This document shows, piece by piece, positions 1-8,298 of a DNA stretch of 64,000 bases. The translations under genes and the position numbers were made by a program. The notes under the pieces were generated by a model, which saw nothing but the letters and a program-made list of their open reading frames with translations, was not told the DNA's origin and made no database searches. Origin of the DNA: JBBSUQ01 sp964389755 (GTDB taxonomy: Bacteria; Bacteroidota; Bacteroidia; Flavobacteriales_D; Crocinitomicaceae). The DNA lies in assembly GCA_964389755.1 (NCBI GenBank), contig CAYMEW010000005.1, forward strand, positions 56,772-120,771, given 5' to 3'. Within the stretch, counting starts at the first letter, position 1; every line of letters begins with the position of its first letter.

Positions 1-98
1 ATGTTGGCCTGGTTTTCAAGGAGAAATGAACACCCTGCTTTCATTTGTTCAAATTGATGTGATGAAAAAAGTTCAATTCGTGTATGCAGCGGTGATGA

Positions 99-269
99 AT
101 GGAATTACTTAAGTGCTGCGAAAAGGCACGCTTTATACAAAGTTATTTATTCGTAACTGCAGAAGAAAACAGCCAGAAGTACGATGAAGAATTTTATCCT
201 ATGTGTGCAGAGGCAATGGAAGCGTGCGGGATTCGGTTTGAAGACGGAGGTGTTTCCTGCAATTATTAA
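99..269 (+). CDS. small Cys-containing hypothetical protein (56 aa)
   Basis: I do not recognise a family. An ATG-started frame begins right after an in-frame stop (TGA at 96-98) and runs 56 codons to TAA. The product starts MELLKCCEKARF, is acidic, and has five cysteines (6, 7, 36, 43, 54), with a composition that looks coding rather than random (KYDEEFYPMCAEAMEACG). It has no signal peptide or membrane segment. It is the first of three short Cys-containing ORFs on the same strand (others at 351 and 938) in a segment AT-richer than the rest of the window. Whether it is translated is unproven; it could also be a remnant of a longer gene. Confidence 0.4.
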   Translation: MELLKCCEKARFIQSYLFVTAEENSQKYDEEFYPMCAEAMEACGIRFEDGGVSCNY

Positions 270-350
270 GTTGAAAATGAGTAGAAATACCTATTGATAA
301 TCAGAATTGTAAGTTCTAATTTCACATCACTAATTTAAATTACATGAGCT

Positions 351-632
351 ATGAGCAAAGATGATGAATTGAAAAAGCAATTATTCTCCCTCTTAAAGAA
401 GAAAGACACTCAGGAATTACATCTGTTTATCACCCGACGAACTAGCGATGGCAGTTGCGTAATTGCATCTGATGATAAAAAATCTATTTGCAAAAAGTTG
501 GAATTTAAGGATAGTGTCACTGATTCCAATTCTTTTCATTGTGAGAATGCAGATTCTGCAAGAAAAAAATGCGCCGATATTGGATCGCGTGTGTGTGGTC
601 CTTGTGTCAGCCATCTTTACGCGAACTATTAG
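351..632 (+). CDS. hypothetical Cys-rich small protein (93 aa)
   Basis: No family recognised. The product is hydrophilic, has a Lys-rich amphipathic start (residues 1-20), and carries six cysteines, five of them in the second half including a CGPC pair near the C-terminus (residues 83-86). There is no signal peptide or TM segment, so it is probably cytosolic. Another ATG lies a few codons away in sequence context AGCTATGAGC; no clear promoter was found. It sits between two even smaller Cys-containing ORFs. The overlapping antisense and frame-shifted ORFs at 417-766 look like shadows. It could be a metal-binding or redox-active small protein; that is inference from the Cys pattern only. Confidence 0.5.
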   Translation: MSKDDELKKQLFSLLKKKDTQELHLFITRRTSDGSCVIASDDKKSICKKLEFKDSVTDSNSFHCENADSARKKCADIGSRVCGPCVSHLYANY

Positions 633-937
633 TCAATCTTGATCAAGACACCACCTATAAAATCTGCTCGGTTTGGATTGTCGATAAATCAATCATAATC
701 GACGGATTATCAAGAATTGTTAATAACAGTTGTGGAAAACTCATTATGAAAAACCCAGTATTCTAAATACTTATAGTATATCTTCGGGATTGAAATAAAG
801 AAAGGGTAGAATTACAGTTCTACCCTTCAAGGTTGGAAGACACCCGACCTTTTCAGAAGGACATCTTCAAGAATTTTCATCTAAAGTAATACTTTCTGAA
901 TAACTCGGTGTTTGCACTGTAACATCCATGGTGATTA
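633..937. other. non-coding stretch with two tandem hairpins
   Basis: About 300 bases without a convincing gene. It holds a perfect 10-bp inverted repeat (802-811 with 818-827, 6-nt loop). Immediately after it is a second hairpin, AAGGTTGG paired with CCGACCTT through one G-T wobble, at about 829-851. Neither is followed by a long T tract, so they may be weak terminators, processing sites or part of a structured RNA. Confidence 0.5.
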
Positions 938-1108
938 ATGGGTGAAAATATTGCAGCAATGGCAGTAAAACACAAACCTACTGGGGTAGTCCACAGTGGA
1001 AGTAAGGGTGGTACTACAGGATGTGGAACTAATACAAACTCACATTCTGATCATTGGGTAAATACCAGTGAAAAAATCACGTGCGACAAGAACGGTTGCA
1101 AAAACTAA
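938..1108 (+). CDS. small conserved-looking Cys/Trp protein (49-56 aa)
   Basis: The frame opens after an in-frame TGA at 932-934. Starts are possible at ATG 938 (56 aa) or ATG 959 (49 aa, MAVKHKPTGVVHSG); the second is more likely because the repeated Gly/Ser/His character begins there. The protein is a stretch of Gly, Ser, Thr and Asn with HSDHW in the middle, three cysteines (GCG, TC, GC) and ends CDKNGCKN. I have the impression of a recurrent tiny Bacteroidota protein with this HW...TCxxxGC layout, but cannot name a family. A strong terminator follows at 1123-1155, which supports a real transcript here. Confidence 0.5.
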   Translation: MGENIAAMAVKHKPTGVVHSGSKGGTTGCGTNTNSHSDHWVNTSEKITCDKNGCKN

Positions 1109-1122
1109 TTCTTAGTCTAGGG

Positions 1123-1155
1123 AATGGTGTCTTCGCGGCACCATTTCTTTTTTTC
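1123..1155 (+). terminator. rho-independent terminator
   Basis: Stem AATGGTG (1123-1129) pairs with CACCATT (1139-1145) and is followed by TCTTTTTTT. It sits 14 bases after the stop of the small Cys/Trp ORF. Confidence 0.8.
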
Positions 1156-1220
1156 CGTCCCAAATTCCGTCCCCAGTCAGTTTGTCGAATTGTCTATTTG
1201 TCGGCTGAATCGCACTAAAA

Positions 1221-1250
1221 ACAAAAAAGCCCCACATTTCTGTGAAGCTT
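1221..1250 (-). terminator. terminator of tRNA-Gln
   Basis: On the minus strand AAGCTTCACA pairs with TGTGGGGCTT (two G-U pairs) around a GAAA tetraloop, followed by a T run. It lies a few bases downstream of the tRNA-Gln 3' end. Confidence 0.8.
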
Positions 1251-1256
1251 TCGTTG

Positions 1257-1329
1257 TTGTCCCACTAGGGCTCGAACCTAGACTCTTCTGAACCAAAATC
1301 AGACGTGTTGCCAGTTACACCATGGGACA
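1257..1329 (-). tRNA. tRNA-Gln (anticodon TTG)
   Basis: The minus strand folds as a 73-base tRNA. The acceptor arm TGTCCCA pairs with TGGGACA, the anticodon stem is TCTGA/TCAGA with loop TTTTGGT (anticodon TTG), and the T-arm is CTAGG-TTCGAGC-CCTAG, all perfectly paired. The CCA end is not encoded. It has its own promoter (1354-1383) and terminator, so it is a monocistronic unit. It borders the AT-rich small-ORF segment. Confidence 0.95.
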
Positions 1330-1353
1330 GTAGCAATGCGTAAATTGCGAGTG

Positions 1354-1383
1354 CAAATTTAGAAACTTAATTTAAGTTTCAAA
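1354..1383 (-). promoter_or_regulatory. promoter of tRNA-Gln
   Basis: On the minus strand TTTG (1380-1383), an 18-base spacer and TAAATTTG (1354-1361) match the Bacteroidota -33/-7 consensus. The spacer is occupied by a 9-bp inverted repeat (1362-1380, GAAACTTAATTTAAGTTTC). Confidence 0.75.
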
Positions 1384-1548
1384 CGAAAATCGCAAAATAT
1401 TTTTCAGAAGTATGCGTTTTTTCGCAGGCCGGCAACGGTAAAATTGTAAAATACAACCGTTCCAACCAATATATTTTTAATTTCGCAGGGTAAACCGAAA
1501 ACGGGTCGTCCTGCAACGGCCGTTTAAACAATACGAAAAACAGAACAG

Positions 1549-4500
1549 ATGAACTACAGAAAACTCAATTTGTACCTCGGATGGTTTGTATTCCTGATCG
1601 CCACGATCGTTTTCTTCATGACAATCGAAGATACCGTTTCGCTCTGGGACTGCGGCGAATACATTACCGCTGCTTATAAACTGGAGGTCGGTCACCCGCC
1701 GGGAGCTCCGTTCTTTATGGTACTCGGTCGTTTGTTCTCGTTCTTTGCCGCTCCGGAAAACGTATCGGTGTGGATCAACCGCCTCTCGGCGCTTTCGAGT
1801 TCCCTGACGATCTTATTCATGTTCTGGACAATTACGCTCTTTGCCCGCAAGATTGCGCTACGCAATAAGGATATCCTGACGCGCGGCGACGAATTTGCCG
1901 TACTCGGAGCGGGACTCATCGGTTCGCTTGCTTACACGTTCACAGACTCTTTCTGGTTCTCTGCCGTGGAAGGGGAAGTATACGCCATGTCCTCGCTCTT
2001 TACAGCGGTCATCTTCTGGGCCGGGCTCAAGTGGGATGAAGAAATGGCACTCCGCAAATCGAAACTGGACACGGTGGCCAACCCGGACCGCTGGTTGTTG
2101 CTGATCATGTTTTTGCTCGGGCTCGCGATCGGGGTCCACTTACTCGGTATCCTCGTGGTTCCGGCAATCTGTTTCCTGATCTATTTCCGTTATGCAGACA
2201 AGGTTTCGGCACCGTATTTCATCCTGGTAGGTGTACTTTCGGTATTCATCCTCGGATTCATCCAAAGTGCCGTGATCCCCGGATCGATCTACCTGGCATC
2301 CCTTTTCGAGGTAAGTTTCCGCAACTCCTTCGGACTTCCGTTTTACACGGGAACGATCTTCTTTTTCCTCTTACTCATTGTCGGCTGCGTGGTATTGCTG
2401 CGCGTAAGTCGCAAGCGCAACATCCCGATCCTGTACAACTCGGTGCTCGGACTGATCCTTTTGCTGATCGGTTACAGTACGTTCGCAGTGATCGTGATCC
2501 GTTCCAACGCAAACCCGCCACTGGACGAAAACGACCCGGAAAACCTCGTAACACTCCGCGCTTACCTGAACCGGGAACAATACGGTTCGGCGCCGATCCT
2601 CTTCGGGCCTTACTGGAACTCCAACCCGAGTCCGCGGGATGAGAACGGGAACCTCTCTCCTTTTTACCTCCGTCGCTTTGTAGTTATTGACAACGACAAG
2701 GATGTGAAAGCCTTCCGGGACGAGGCCAAAGCCAATGCGTACCTGAAAGAACACGGTGCCGACGAGGTCGTGGAAAAATACTACGAGGCCAATAGCCGCA
2801 TCCGCATCGGCGGGGACCAGCACTTCGAACAGACAACGCTCTTCCCGCGTATGTACTACAGCATGGAACCGACCAAGGTCAGCGGTTACAAATACTGGTC
2901 CGGGTACGATCCGTCGGTAGACAAGGGAACGGAGATCGGGCGTGACGGAAACCGCCTCCCGACTTTCGGGGAAAACCTGCGTTACTTCTTCAATTACCAG
3001 GTAAACTTCATGTACGTTCGCTACTTTATGTGGAACTTCGCTGGCCGCCAGAATGACATTCAGAATCACGACGGCGACCAGATGCGCGGAAACTGGATCT
3101 CGGGCTTCCCGATGGTGGACAATCAGCGCCTGGGTAACCAGGGAGAATACGCGCCGTACTTTACGAGCGATAACAAATCGAATAACAAGTTCTTCTACCT
3201 GCCGCTCATTCTGGGGCTGATCGGTATGATCTTTCATTTCTACCGCAAACCGAAAGACGCGTTTGTCATCGGGCTTGCTTTCCTGTTCACGGGACTCGCC
3301 ATTGTCGTTTACCTGAACCAGAAACCGTTCGAACCGCGTGAGCGTGACTATGCCTACGCCGGATCGTTCTACTTCTTTGCGATGTGGATCGGGATCGGTG
3401 TGTATGCCTTATACGATGCTTTCCGCAGTTTTGCGAAGAAAGAGTGGACCGGCTTTGCCATTATCGGCGGACTGATGCTGCTTCTGGGGCTTATCGTGGA
3501 TGCTTCTTCGGACACAAGTACGGGAATGCCGATCACCCTGTCGTGGCTGATCATGATCGCGATCGCCGGAATTGCTCTCGGACTGATGTCCGGTTTGCGC
3601 AAGGCTCTTCAAAAGGACACGCAGGGTGCAGTGATCGCCACACTACTCGGACTGTTCGTGCCGGTGATCCTCGGCATGCAGGGTTGGGACGATCACGATC
3701 GAAGCAACAAGTTCTCTGCACGCGACCTCGCCTACAATTACCTCGAACCGTGCGCGAAGAACGCGATCCTCTTTACAAACGGGGATAACGATACCTTCCC
3801 GCTCTGGTACCTCCAGGAAGTAGAAGGCAAGCGTACGGATGTTCGCGTATGTAACCTGTCCCTGATGCAGACCGACTGGTATACCGAACAAATGATGATG
3901 AAAGCCTACGATTCGGATCCGTTACCGATCAAGTTCGAGGAACAGCAGATCCTGATGTATGCCGGGACAACTGACAATGTGATCTTCATCGACCTGGTGA
4001 ACCTCATCGGATCGGGTGCTTCGCAGGGCGTTATCAAAGAGGCGATCAACCTGCGGATTCAGAACAACATGACGGCCATGAAAAGTAAAACGGCGCAGTT
4101 CGAGGCTCAAATGACCGGGCTTGTAAACGGCATTACCGTAAAACAGCCACAGGCACGTGCCCGTTTCGACCTGCTGAAGAAAGCACTCGTTTCTTCTTCC
4201 TTCGCGGATGCAGCCGATAACGTACTCGCCAAATACACGGCCGGTCTCGAGATCCTGAACGGGGTACGCGGCGGACAGTATGCGATGAGCGAAGAGCTCC
4301 AGCGCCAGTTCTCTCAGGCGATCCTGAGTTACGAGGACGGTTGGGATTCGGTAGACATCGACGATGCCATGGCCTTTGTGCGCAACGACGATCATTTCGT
4401 ACCGGCCGATTACGGACGCTTCCAGTTCTTCCCCTCACGTACTTTCACGATGCCGGTAGACAAGGAGCAGGTGTTGAAATCGGGAATACTGCCGGAAGGA

Positions 4501-5676
4501 ACGACAGCTGCAGACCTGAAAAGTTCGATCACCTTCTCATACAAACCGCGTTACGAGGGTGAAAACGTACCGAACGGACTTTCCCGTGAGGAAACGATGA
4601 TGATGGACGTGCTTGCGAACAACGACTGGAAACGCGGCATCTATTTCTCAAGTGCGGGCGGATCAAGCGTTAGCAAGGCTCTTTATTATGCGGGGTACGT
4701 GAAGCAGGACGGTCTGACCTACGTGTTGAGTCCCCTGAACGATCCGAACGAGCGTTTCGATATGAAAAAGATGTACCGCAACCTGATGGAAGTGTACAAA
4801 TACGAGGGTCTGAACGACAAAGAAGTACTGACGGACTATTATACACGCCGGAACACTTCCCAGTACCGTTACCACTACCTGTTGCTGGCCAACGAATATA
4901 CGTCGCGTTATGAAAAAGCGAAGCAGGCCAAAACCAGCTATCCTTCGATGATCGAGCGTCTGCGTGCGCAGGGAGACACTGCCCGTGCGAACAGCATGCA
5001 ACAGGAGTTAGGCGAACTGACAGCCAATATGGAAGAAAACCGCAAACACGCCGTGGCGCTGATCGACCGTTCGCTGGAGGTGATGCCGGCTAGCACGGTG
5101 ATCGAATACGGAGAACCGCAGAATTCAGGCCGTACATACGGAAAATCGGGTGAACCGGTGATCCAGGACGGTGTGATGCACGGATACGTGGAGATCTATT
5201 ACCGCACGGGAGAGACCGAAAAAGCGGAAGCTCTTGGTAAAACGATCGCCGATCAACTCGAGTCGATCATCGATTACTACACACACAGTGATATCCTGTT
5301 CATTTCTTCCTCCGTGAACAACGACGACCTGTTCGCAGCACTTGAAAATTACTTTACGCTGACTGTTGCAGCGGGCAACCCGGAAGGAAATCCGGAGGGT
5401 AAACTCGCAGCACGTACACAGGCACGTGTCTCGGAACTGTTCCAAAAGACATTCCCGGCGATTCTCGACAAGATCAAGGCACGAGCACTTGAAGACGGGG
5501 AAACGATGCGTCGTGGTAGTACGATGGGTTACTGGGCCGGAAGATACTTTGCGCTGAAGGATCACCTCGATGCGATCGGGATGGAATACGGACTGATCGA
5601 TCGGCCGGCAGCACCGGCACAGCAACAGAATACGCCACAGATAGACCTGCAGAGCCTGATGAACGCACAACCGTAA
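1549..5676 (+). CDS. DUF2723 / TMEM260-like GT-C membrane glycosyltransferase
   Basis: A 1375-residue multi-pass membrane protein of the DUF2723 family, related to protein O-mannosyltransferases (GT-C fold). Family evidence is the N-terminal TM followed by DCGEYITAAYKLEVGHPPGA, the acidic catalytic-type motif in the first lumenal/periplasmic loop, then about ten further hydrophobic segments in residues 80-330 and 540-720. Residues 730-1375 form a large soluble part with helical, TPR-like stretches. Members of this size are typical of Bacteroidota, where the protein is thought to move a sugar from a lipid carrier to exported proteins or other acceptors; the acceptor here is not known. The deacetylase gene starts 8 bases after the stop, suggesting co-transcription. 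Confidence 0.88.
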   Translation: MNYRKLNLYLGWFVFLIATIVFFMTIEDTVSLWDCGEYITAAYKLEVGHPPGAPFFMVLGRLFSFFAAPENVSVWINRLSALSSSLTILFMFWTITLFARKIALRNKDILTRGDEFAVLGAGLIGSLAYTFTDSFWFSAVEGEVYAMSSLFTAVIFWAGLKWDEEMALRKSKLDTVANPDRWLLLIMFLLGLAIGVHLLGILVVPAICFLIYFRYADKVSAPYFILVGVLSVFILGFIQSAVIPGSIYLASLFEVSFRNSFGLPFYTGTIFFFLLLIVGCVVLLRVSRKRNIPILYNSVLGLILLLIGYSTFAVIVIRSNANPPLDENDPENLVTLRAYLNREQYGSAPILFGPYWNSNPSPRDENGNLSPFYLRRFVVIDNDKDVKAFRDEAKANAYLKEHGADEVVEKYYEANSRIRIGGDQHFEQTTLFPRMYYSMEPTKVSGYKYWSGYDPSVDKGTEIGRDGNRLPTFGENLRYFFNYQVNFMYVRYFMWNFAGRQNDIQNHDGDQMRGNWISGFPMVDNQRLGNQGEYAPYFTSDNKSNNKFFYLPLILGLIGMIFHFYRKPKDAFVIGLAFLFTGLAIVVYLNQKPFEPRERDYAYAGSFYFFAMWIGIGVYALYDAFRSFAKKEWTGFAIIGGLMLLLGLIVDASSDTSTGMPITLSWLIMIAIAGIALGLMSGLRKALQKDTQGAVIATLLGLFVPVILGMQGWDDHDRSNKFSARDLAYNYLEPCAKNAILFTNGDNDTFPLWYLQEVEGKRTDVRVCNLSLMQTDWYTEQMMMKAYDSDPLPIKFEEQQILMYAGTTDNVIFIDLVNLIGSGASQGVIKEAINLRIQNNMTAMKSKTAQFEAQMTGLVNGITVKQPQARARFDLLKKALVSSSFADAADNVLAKYTAGLEILNGVRGGQYAMSEELQRQFSQAILSYEDGWDSVDIDDAMAFVRNDDHFVPADYGRFQFFPSRTFTMPVDKEQVLKSGILPEGTTAADLKSSITFSYKPRYEGENVPNGLSREETMMMDVLANNDWKRGIYFSSAGGSSVSKALYYAGYVKQDGLTYVLSPLNDPNERFDMKKMYRNLMEVYKYEGLNDKEVLTDYYTRRNTSQYRYHYLLLANEYTSRYEKAKQAKTSYPSMIERLRAQGDTARANSMQQELGELTANMEENRKHAVALIDRSLEVMPASTVIEYGEPQNSGRTYGKSGEPVIQDGVMHGYVEIYYRTGETEKAEALGKTIADQLESIIDYYTHSDILFISSSVNNDDLFAALENYFTLTVAAGNPEGNPEGKLAARTQARVSELFQKTFPAILDKIKARALEDGETMRRGSTMGYWAGRYFALKDHLDAIGMEYGLIDRPAAPAQQQNTPQIDLQSLMNAQP

Positions 5677-5684
5677 ACAGGCAA

Positions 5685-6356
5685 ATGCCCAACTATTTTC
5701 AGATCCCACGCTTCGTGACCCGTTTAATGCGGCACCGAACGTGGGATCTTTCTTTTTCACCTGATTCGCCGGTCTACCTGACCTTTGATGACGGCCCGGT
5801 TCCCGGACTTACGGATCACATCCTGGACATTCTTCGCGAGGAACAGGTTCCCGCCACTTTTTTCTGCGTGGGGAATAACGTGGTCAAACACCCCGAATTG
5901 TTTGCGCGCATACTGGAAGAAGGACATTCCGTGGGCAATCACACCTTCGATCATTTAAAAGGCACTGAAACGGAGGATGACGTTTACCTGGAATCCGTGC
6001 GCAAATGTGATGAAGTCGTTCCCGGAAAGCTGTTTCGTCCACCCTACGGACGTATAAAACCTTCGCAATTGCGCCGCCTGCGCGACAAGCAGGTGATCAT
6101 GTGGTCTTTCCTGAGCTTTGATTACGACGCGCGTGTACCCATCGACCGAATTCTGAGCGCCGCCCGCCGTAACATCGGTCCGGGTTCGATCGTGGTATTG
6201 CACGACAACCTGAAGGCGGAAGCGCGCGTGCGCACCTTGTTGCCTGCACTGATTGCCATTTGTCGCGAAAAAGGACTGGGGTTTGCCGCTATCGGAGAAG
6301 GAGAAGGAGAAGGAGAAGCAGAAGGAGAAGGAGAAGGAGAAGGAGAAGGAGGATGA
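5685..6356 (+). CDS. polysaccharide deacetylase (NodB domain) with repeat-encoded tail
   Basis: Carbohydrate esterase family 4 / NodB-type deacetylase, predicted to remove N- or O-acetyl groups from a cell-wall or exopolysaccharide sugar. The motifs are intact: TFDDGP with metal Asp36, GNHTFDH with His86 and His90, and RPPYGR near 120. The catalytic domain covers residues 29-205. No signal peptide is evident, which is common for the short Bacteroidota versions. The last about 20 residues are an odd alternating Gly-Glu tail encoded by a GGAGAA hexanucleotide microsatellite that continues past the stop codon. Family members usually end about where the repeat begins. The gene follows the DUF2723 gene by 8 bases. 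Confidence 0.9.
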   Translation: MPNYFQIPRFVTRLMRHRTWDLSFSPDSPVYLTFDDGPVPGLTDHILDILREEQVPATFFCVGNNVVKHPELFARILEEGHSVGNHTFDHLKGTETEDDVYLESVRKCDEVVPGKLFRPPYGRIKPSQLRRLRDKQVIMWSFLSFDYDARVPIDRILSAARRNIGPGSIVVLHDNLKAEARVRTLLPALIAICREKGLGFAAIGEGEGEGEAEGEGEGEGEGG

Positions 6357-6416
6357 GAGTGAGAATGAGAATGAGAATGAGAAGCAGAATGAGAATGAGA
6401 AGCAGAATGAGGAGGA
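6293..6416 (+). repeat. hexanucleotide microsatellite, polypurine tract
   Basis: GGAGAA units with one GCAGAA variant run through the last codons of the deacetylase gene; after its TGA the tract changes to GAGAAT/GAGAAG/CAGAAT units. The plus strand is almost pure G and A for about 120 bases. The six-base period means copy-number changes would not shift the frame. Confidence 0.95.
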
Positions 6417-6453
6417 GTCTGCCGGCGTTAGGAAGCAGAAAGAAAGTGAGGTA

Positions 6454-6963
6454 TTACTTTCGGCGTTTGAAAAGCGGAACAGTGGAACACGGTTCGCCGT
6501 ACATGATACTTTTTGCGACCTGTTGCAGGCGTAAGACGAGTTGGGACATCGCGAATTCCGGGGATACGATCTCCGAACAGCCTTTAATGATAATCATACC
6601 GTCCCGGAAAGGAGTGACATCAAAAGCAGCGATGCGCTCTTCGACCAGTTTTCGCTCAAGGTCGTTGCGTGAACCGACGCGGATCGTGTGTGTAATCCCG
6701 TCCAGCGCGGAAGCCACGAGGATGTAAGCCCAGGTCGGGATGATCGCATCCTGCGAGCAATGAATGTAGACCGCTTTCCCGCTATAGGAATTCCAGTCGT
6801 TTTCCCGGATCCACTGCCGGAAATCCTTTTCTTTCAGGACCAGCCCCTGCCAGAGGTGATCTGAAATATCAATTCCCACAATCGTTTCCAGGGGCCGGAA
6901 ATCGGCCAGGTCGAGCGCTATGAGTCCGCTCTCTTTTACACGGTTTCGGATCTCGCTTTCCAT
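6454..6963 (-). CDS. DUF2480 family protein
   Basis: A 169-residue soluble protein of the Bacteroidota-specific DUF2480 family, function unknown. It matches in length and in the layout I associate with the family: start with an acidic/hydrophobic LIALDLADF stretch, a DISDHLWQGLVLKEKDFR block, a central block with Cys in HCSQDAIIPTWAY, and a C-terminal VSPEFAMSQLVLRLQ block. The HCSQDAIIPTWAYI region is Cys/His-bearing and could be a ligand site; that is inference. The gene is divergent from the small lipoprotein at 7035. A TACTTTTG box (6971-6978, minus) lies 7 bases before the ATG, so the mRNA may be leaderless. Its 3' end is near the microsatellite. Confidence 0.85.
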   Translation of the reverse strand: MESEIRNRVKESGLIALDLADFRPLETIVGIDISDHLWQGLVLKEKDFRQWIRENDWNSYSGKAVYIHCSQDAIIPTWAYILVASALDGITHTIRVGSRNDLERKLVEERIAAFDVTPFRDGMIIIKGCSEIVSPEFAMSQLVLRLQQVAKSIMYGEPCSTVPLFKRRK

Positions 6964-6970
6964 AATTTCA

Positions 6971-6978
6971 CAAAAGTA
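6971..6978 (-). promoter_or_regulatory. -7 box for the DUF2480 gene
   Basis: TACTTTTG on the minus strand matches TAnnTTTG and ends 7 bases before the ATG at 6963, implying a leader of about 0-2 bases. Confidence 0.6.
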
Positions 6979-7003
6979 ACATGAAATATTCCGGCAAGTG
7001 TCA

Positions 7004-7011
7004 TAGATTTG
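7004..7011 (+). promoter_or_regulatory. -7 box for the small lipoprotein gene
   Basis: TAGATTTG matches TAnnTTTG. It lies inside the longest reading frame from ATG 6981, which argues that translation starts downstream at ATG 7035. Confidence 0.6.
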
Positions 7012-7034
7012 TAAAACAATTCGAATTTAAATTC

Positions 7035-7457
7035 ATGCGTAAGTATATTTTCTTTTCAGCACTGACCCTGCTGTTATTTTCCTGCTCCGGAACGGAGAAC
7101 AAACTTCACGGACGTTGGAAACTGACCGATATTGATTATTCGCAATTCGAAAAATCCATCCCCGAAGCCAACCGTGCCGATTTTCGCGAAGCGATGGAGG
7201 ACAATCTCAAGCGGATCCTCGGAAATACGTATTTCACCTTCGGGAAAGAGGATTCCCTGAAGCTGGAAAGCCCGGACTTCTCCGGAAATATCGATATCAG
7301 CAAGGGAAGTTATCACTTAAATGATGCCGGGGATTCCCTGTTCCTGAGTACCGATGACAAAGAATCTTATGTGATACTCACGCTGACTGACAAGGCATTG
7401 AAGATCCGTTCGGACGAATCGCCGGAACGCACGCTGACCCTTTCGAAGGTAAACTGA
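7035..7457 (+). CDS. small lipoprotein, lipocalin-like size
   Basis: A 140-residue predicted lipoprotein. The start at ATG 7035 is chosen because it gives a clean signal peptide, MRKYIFFSALTLLLFSC, with the lipobox Cys at residue 17, and because a promoter box sits at 7004-7011. The mature part begins with a GRWKLTDIDYS segment, the GxW signature seen at the start of lipocalin-like (DUF4488/DUF5004-type) beta-barrels in Bacteroidota, followed by repeated beta strands ending RTLTLSKVN. A lipocalin-like fold is inference. It would be anchored in the inner or outer membrane. No function is known; the neighbours do not suggest one. Confidence 0.75.
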   Translation: MRKYIFFSALTLLLFSCSGTENKLHGRWKLTDIDYSQFEKSIPEANRADFREAMEDNLKRILGNTYFTFGKEDSLKLESPDFSGNIDISKGSYHLNDAGDSLFLSTDDKESYVILTLTDKALKIRSDESPERTLTLSKVN

Positions 7458-7506
7458 CAGCCTGTCAGCAAAATTCCGGAGGCACATTCTTTGAGCATCG
7501 AACTGC

Positions 7507-8298
7507 GTGGAGCGCATCAAACATCCCCGCAGACATCCTTTCGGTTTTACGGTCGAAGCATTCGCCTATACGTTTTATTTACTGGTGTTGTTGTGGCTCG
7601 TACAGTGGGCGCAGTACCTGTTCCCGCAGTTTCGTTTCGCAGAATTCGGTGTGCTCCCGCGCAGGTTAGAAGGACTGTGGGGCATTCTTTTCTCGCCACT
7701 CATTCACGCGCGCAATGATTTCGCCCACATCATCAACAACAGCCTCGCGATCGCCGTGCTATTGCCCGTACTCATCTTTTATTACCGGGAAGTTTCCGGG
7801 CGCGTTTTCTTTGGAATCTACCTGGCGAGCGGTTTGTTTCTCTGGAGTTTTGCCGCAGACGAGGGCAGTTATCACATCGGGATCAGTGGGGTTATCTACG
7901 GGTTGACCGCCTTCCTGTTCGTAAGCGGTGTTCTGAGGCGCTACTTCCCGCTGCAGGCGATCTCGCTGTTCGTCGTATTTGCTTACGGCAGCATGATCTG
8001 GGGCATCTTTCCACTCAAAACAGGTGTTTCCTGGCAGGGTCATTTCATGGGACTGATCGCAGGGGTGATCTTTGCTTTTATTTACCGGAAAGAAGGCGTA
8101 CAACGCCCGAAGTTCCAGTATGAAATTGAGCAGGAAATGGGTATTGAGCCGCCCGACCTGGAAGGTATGTGGCTTGAAAAAGTAAGACAGGCGCGCGAAG
8201 CTGAGGAATTGCGCGAGCGACAGACACGCGGGCATTATATTGTTTACGACTACATCCCCGAAACTAAACCTCCGGACGATAGCGCAGCGAAACCGTAG
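7507..8298 (+). CDS. rhomboid family intramembrane serine protease
   Basis: A 263-residue protein with about six hydrophobic segments. Rhomboids cleave membrane-anchored substrates within the bilayer using a Ser-His dyad. The active-site Ser is in HIGISGVIYG (Ser127) and the His in SWQGHFMGLIAG (His179); the conserved HxxNN-type motif is HIINN near residue 75. The fold spans residues 15-200, followed by a charged cytosolic tail to 263. It starts at GTG; no nearer ATG fits the first helix. Its last 35 bases overlap convergently with the SixA-like gene. The substrate is unknown. Confidence 0.88.
   Translation: MERIKHPRRHPFGFTVEAFAYTFYLLVLLWLVQWAQYLFPQFRFAEFGVLPRRLEGLWGILFSPLIHARNDFAHIINNSLAIAVLLPVLIFYYREVSGRVFFGIYLASGLFLWSFAADEGSYHIGISGVIYGLTAFLFVSGVLRRYFPLQAISLFVVFAYGSMIWGIFPLKTGVSWQGHFMGLIAGVIFAFIYRKEGVQRPKFQYEIEQEMGIEPPDLEGMWLEKVRQAREAEELRERQTRGHYIVYDYIPETKPPDDSAAKP

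Noticed and set aside
569..766. 65-codon ORF overlapping the end of the Cys-rich small protein
   Set aside because: Overlaps in another frame without a start context; no coding-like composition after the overlap.
2371..3237. Long minus-strand ORF (288 codons) inside the DUF2723 gene
   Set aside because: Antisense shadow of a well-supported gene; the product is Val/Arg-rich with no domain.
6253..6727. Glu/Lys-rich and Arg-rich ORFs across the microsatellite
   Set aside because: Products of the repeat read in the other frames; no start or conserved part outside the repeat.
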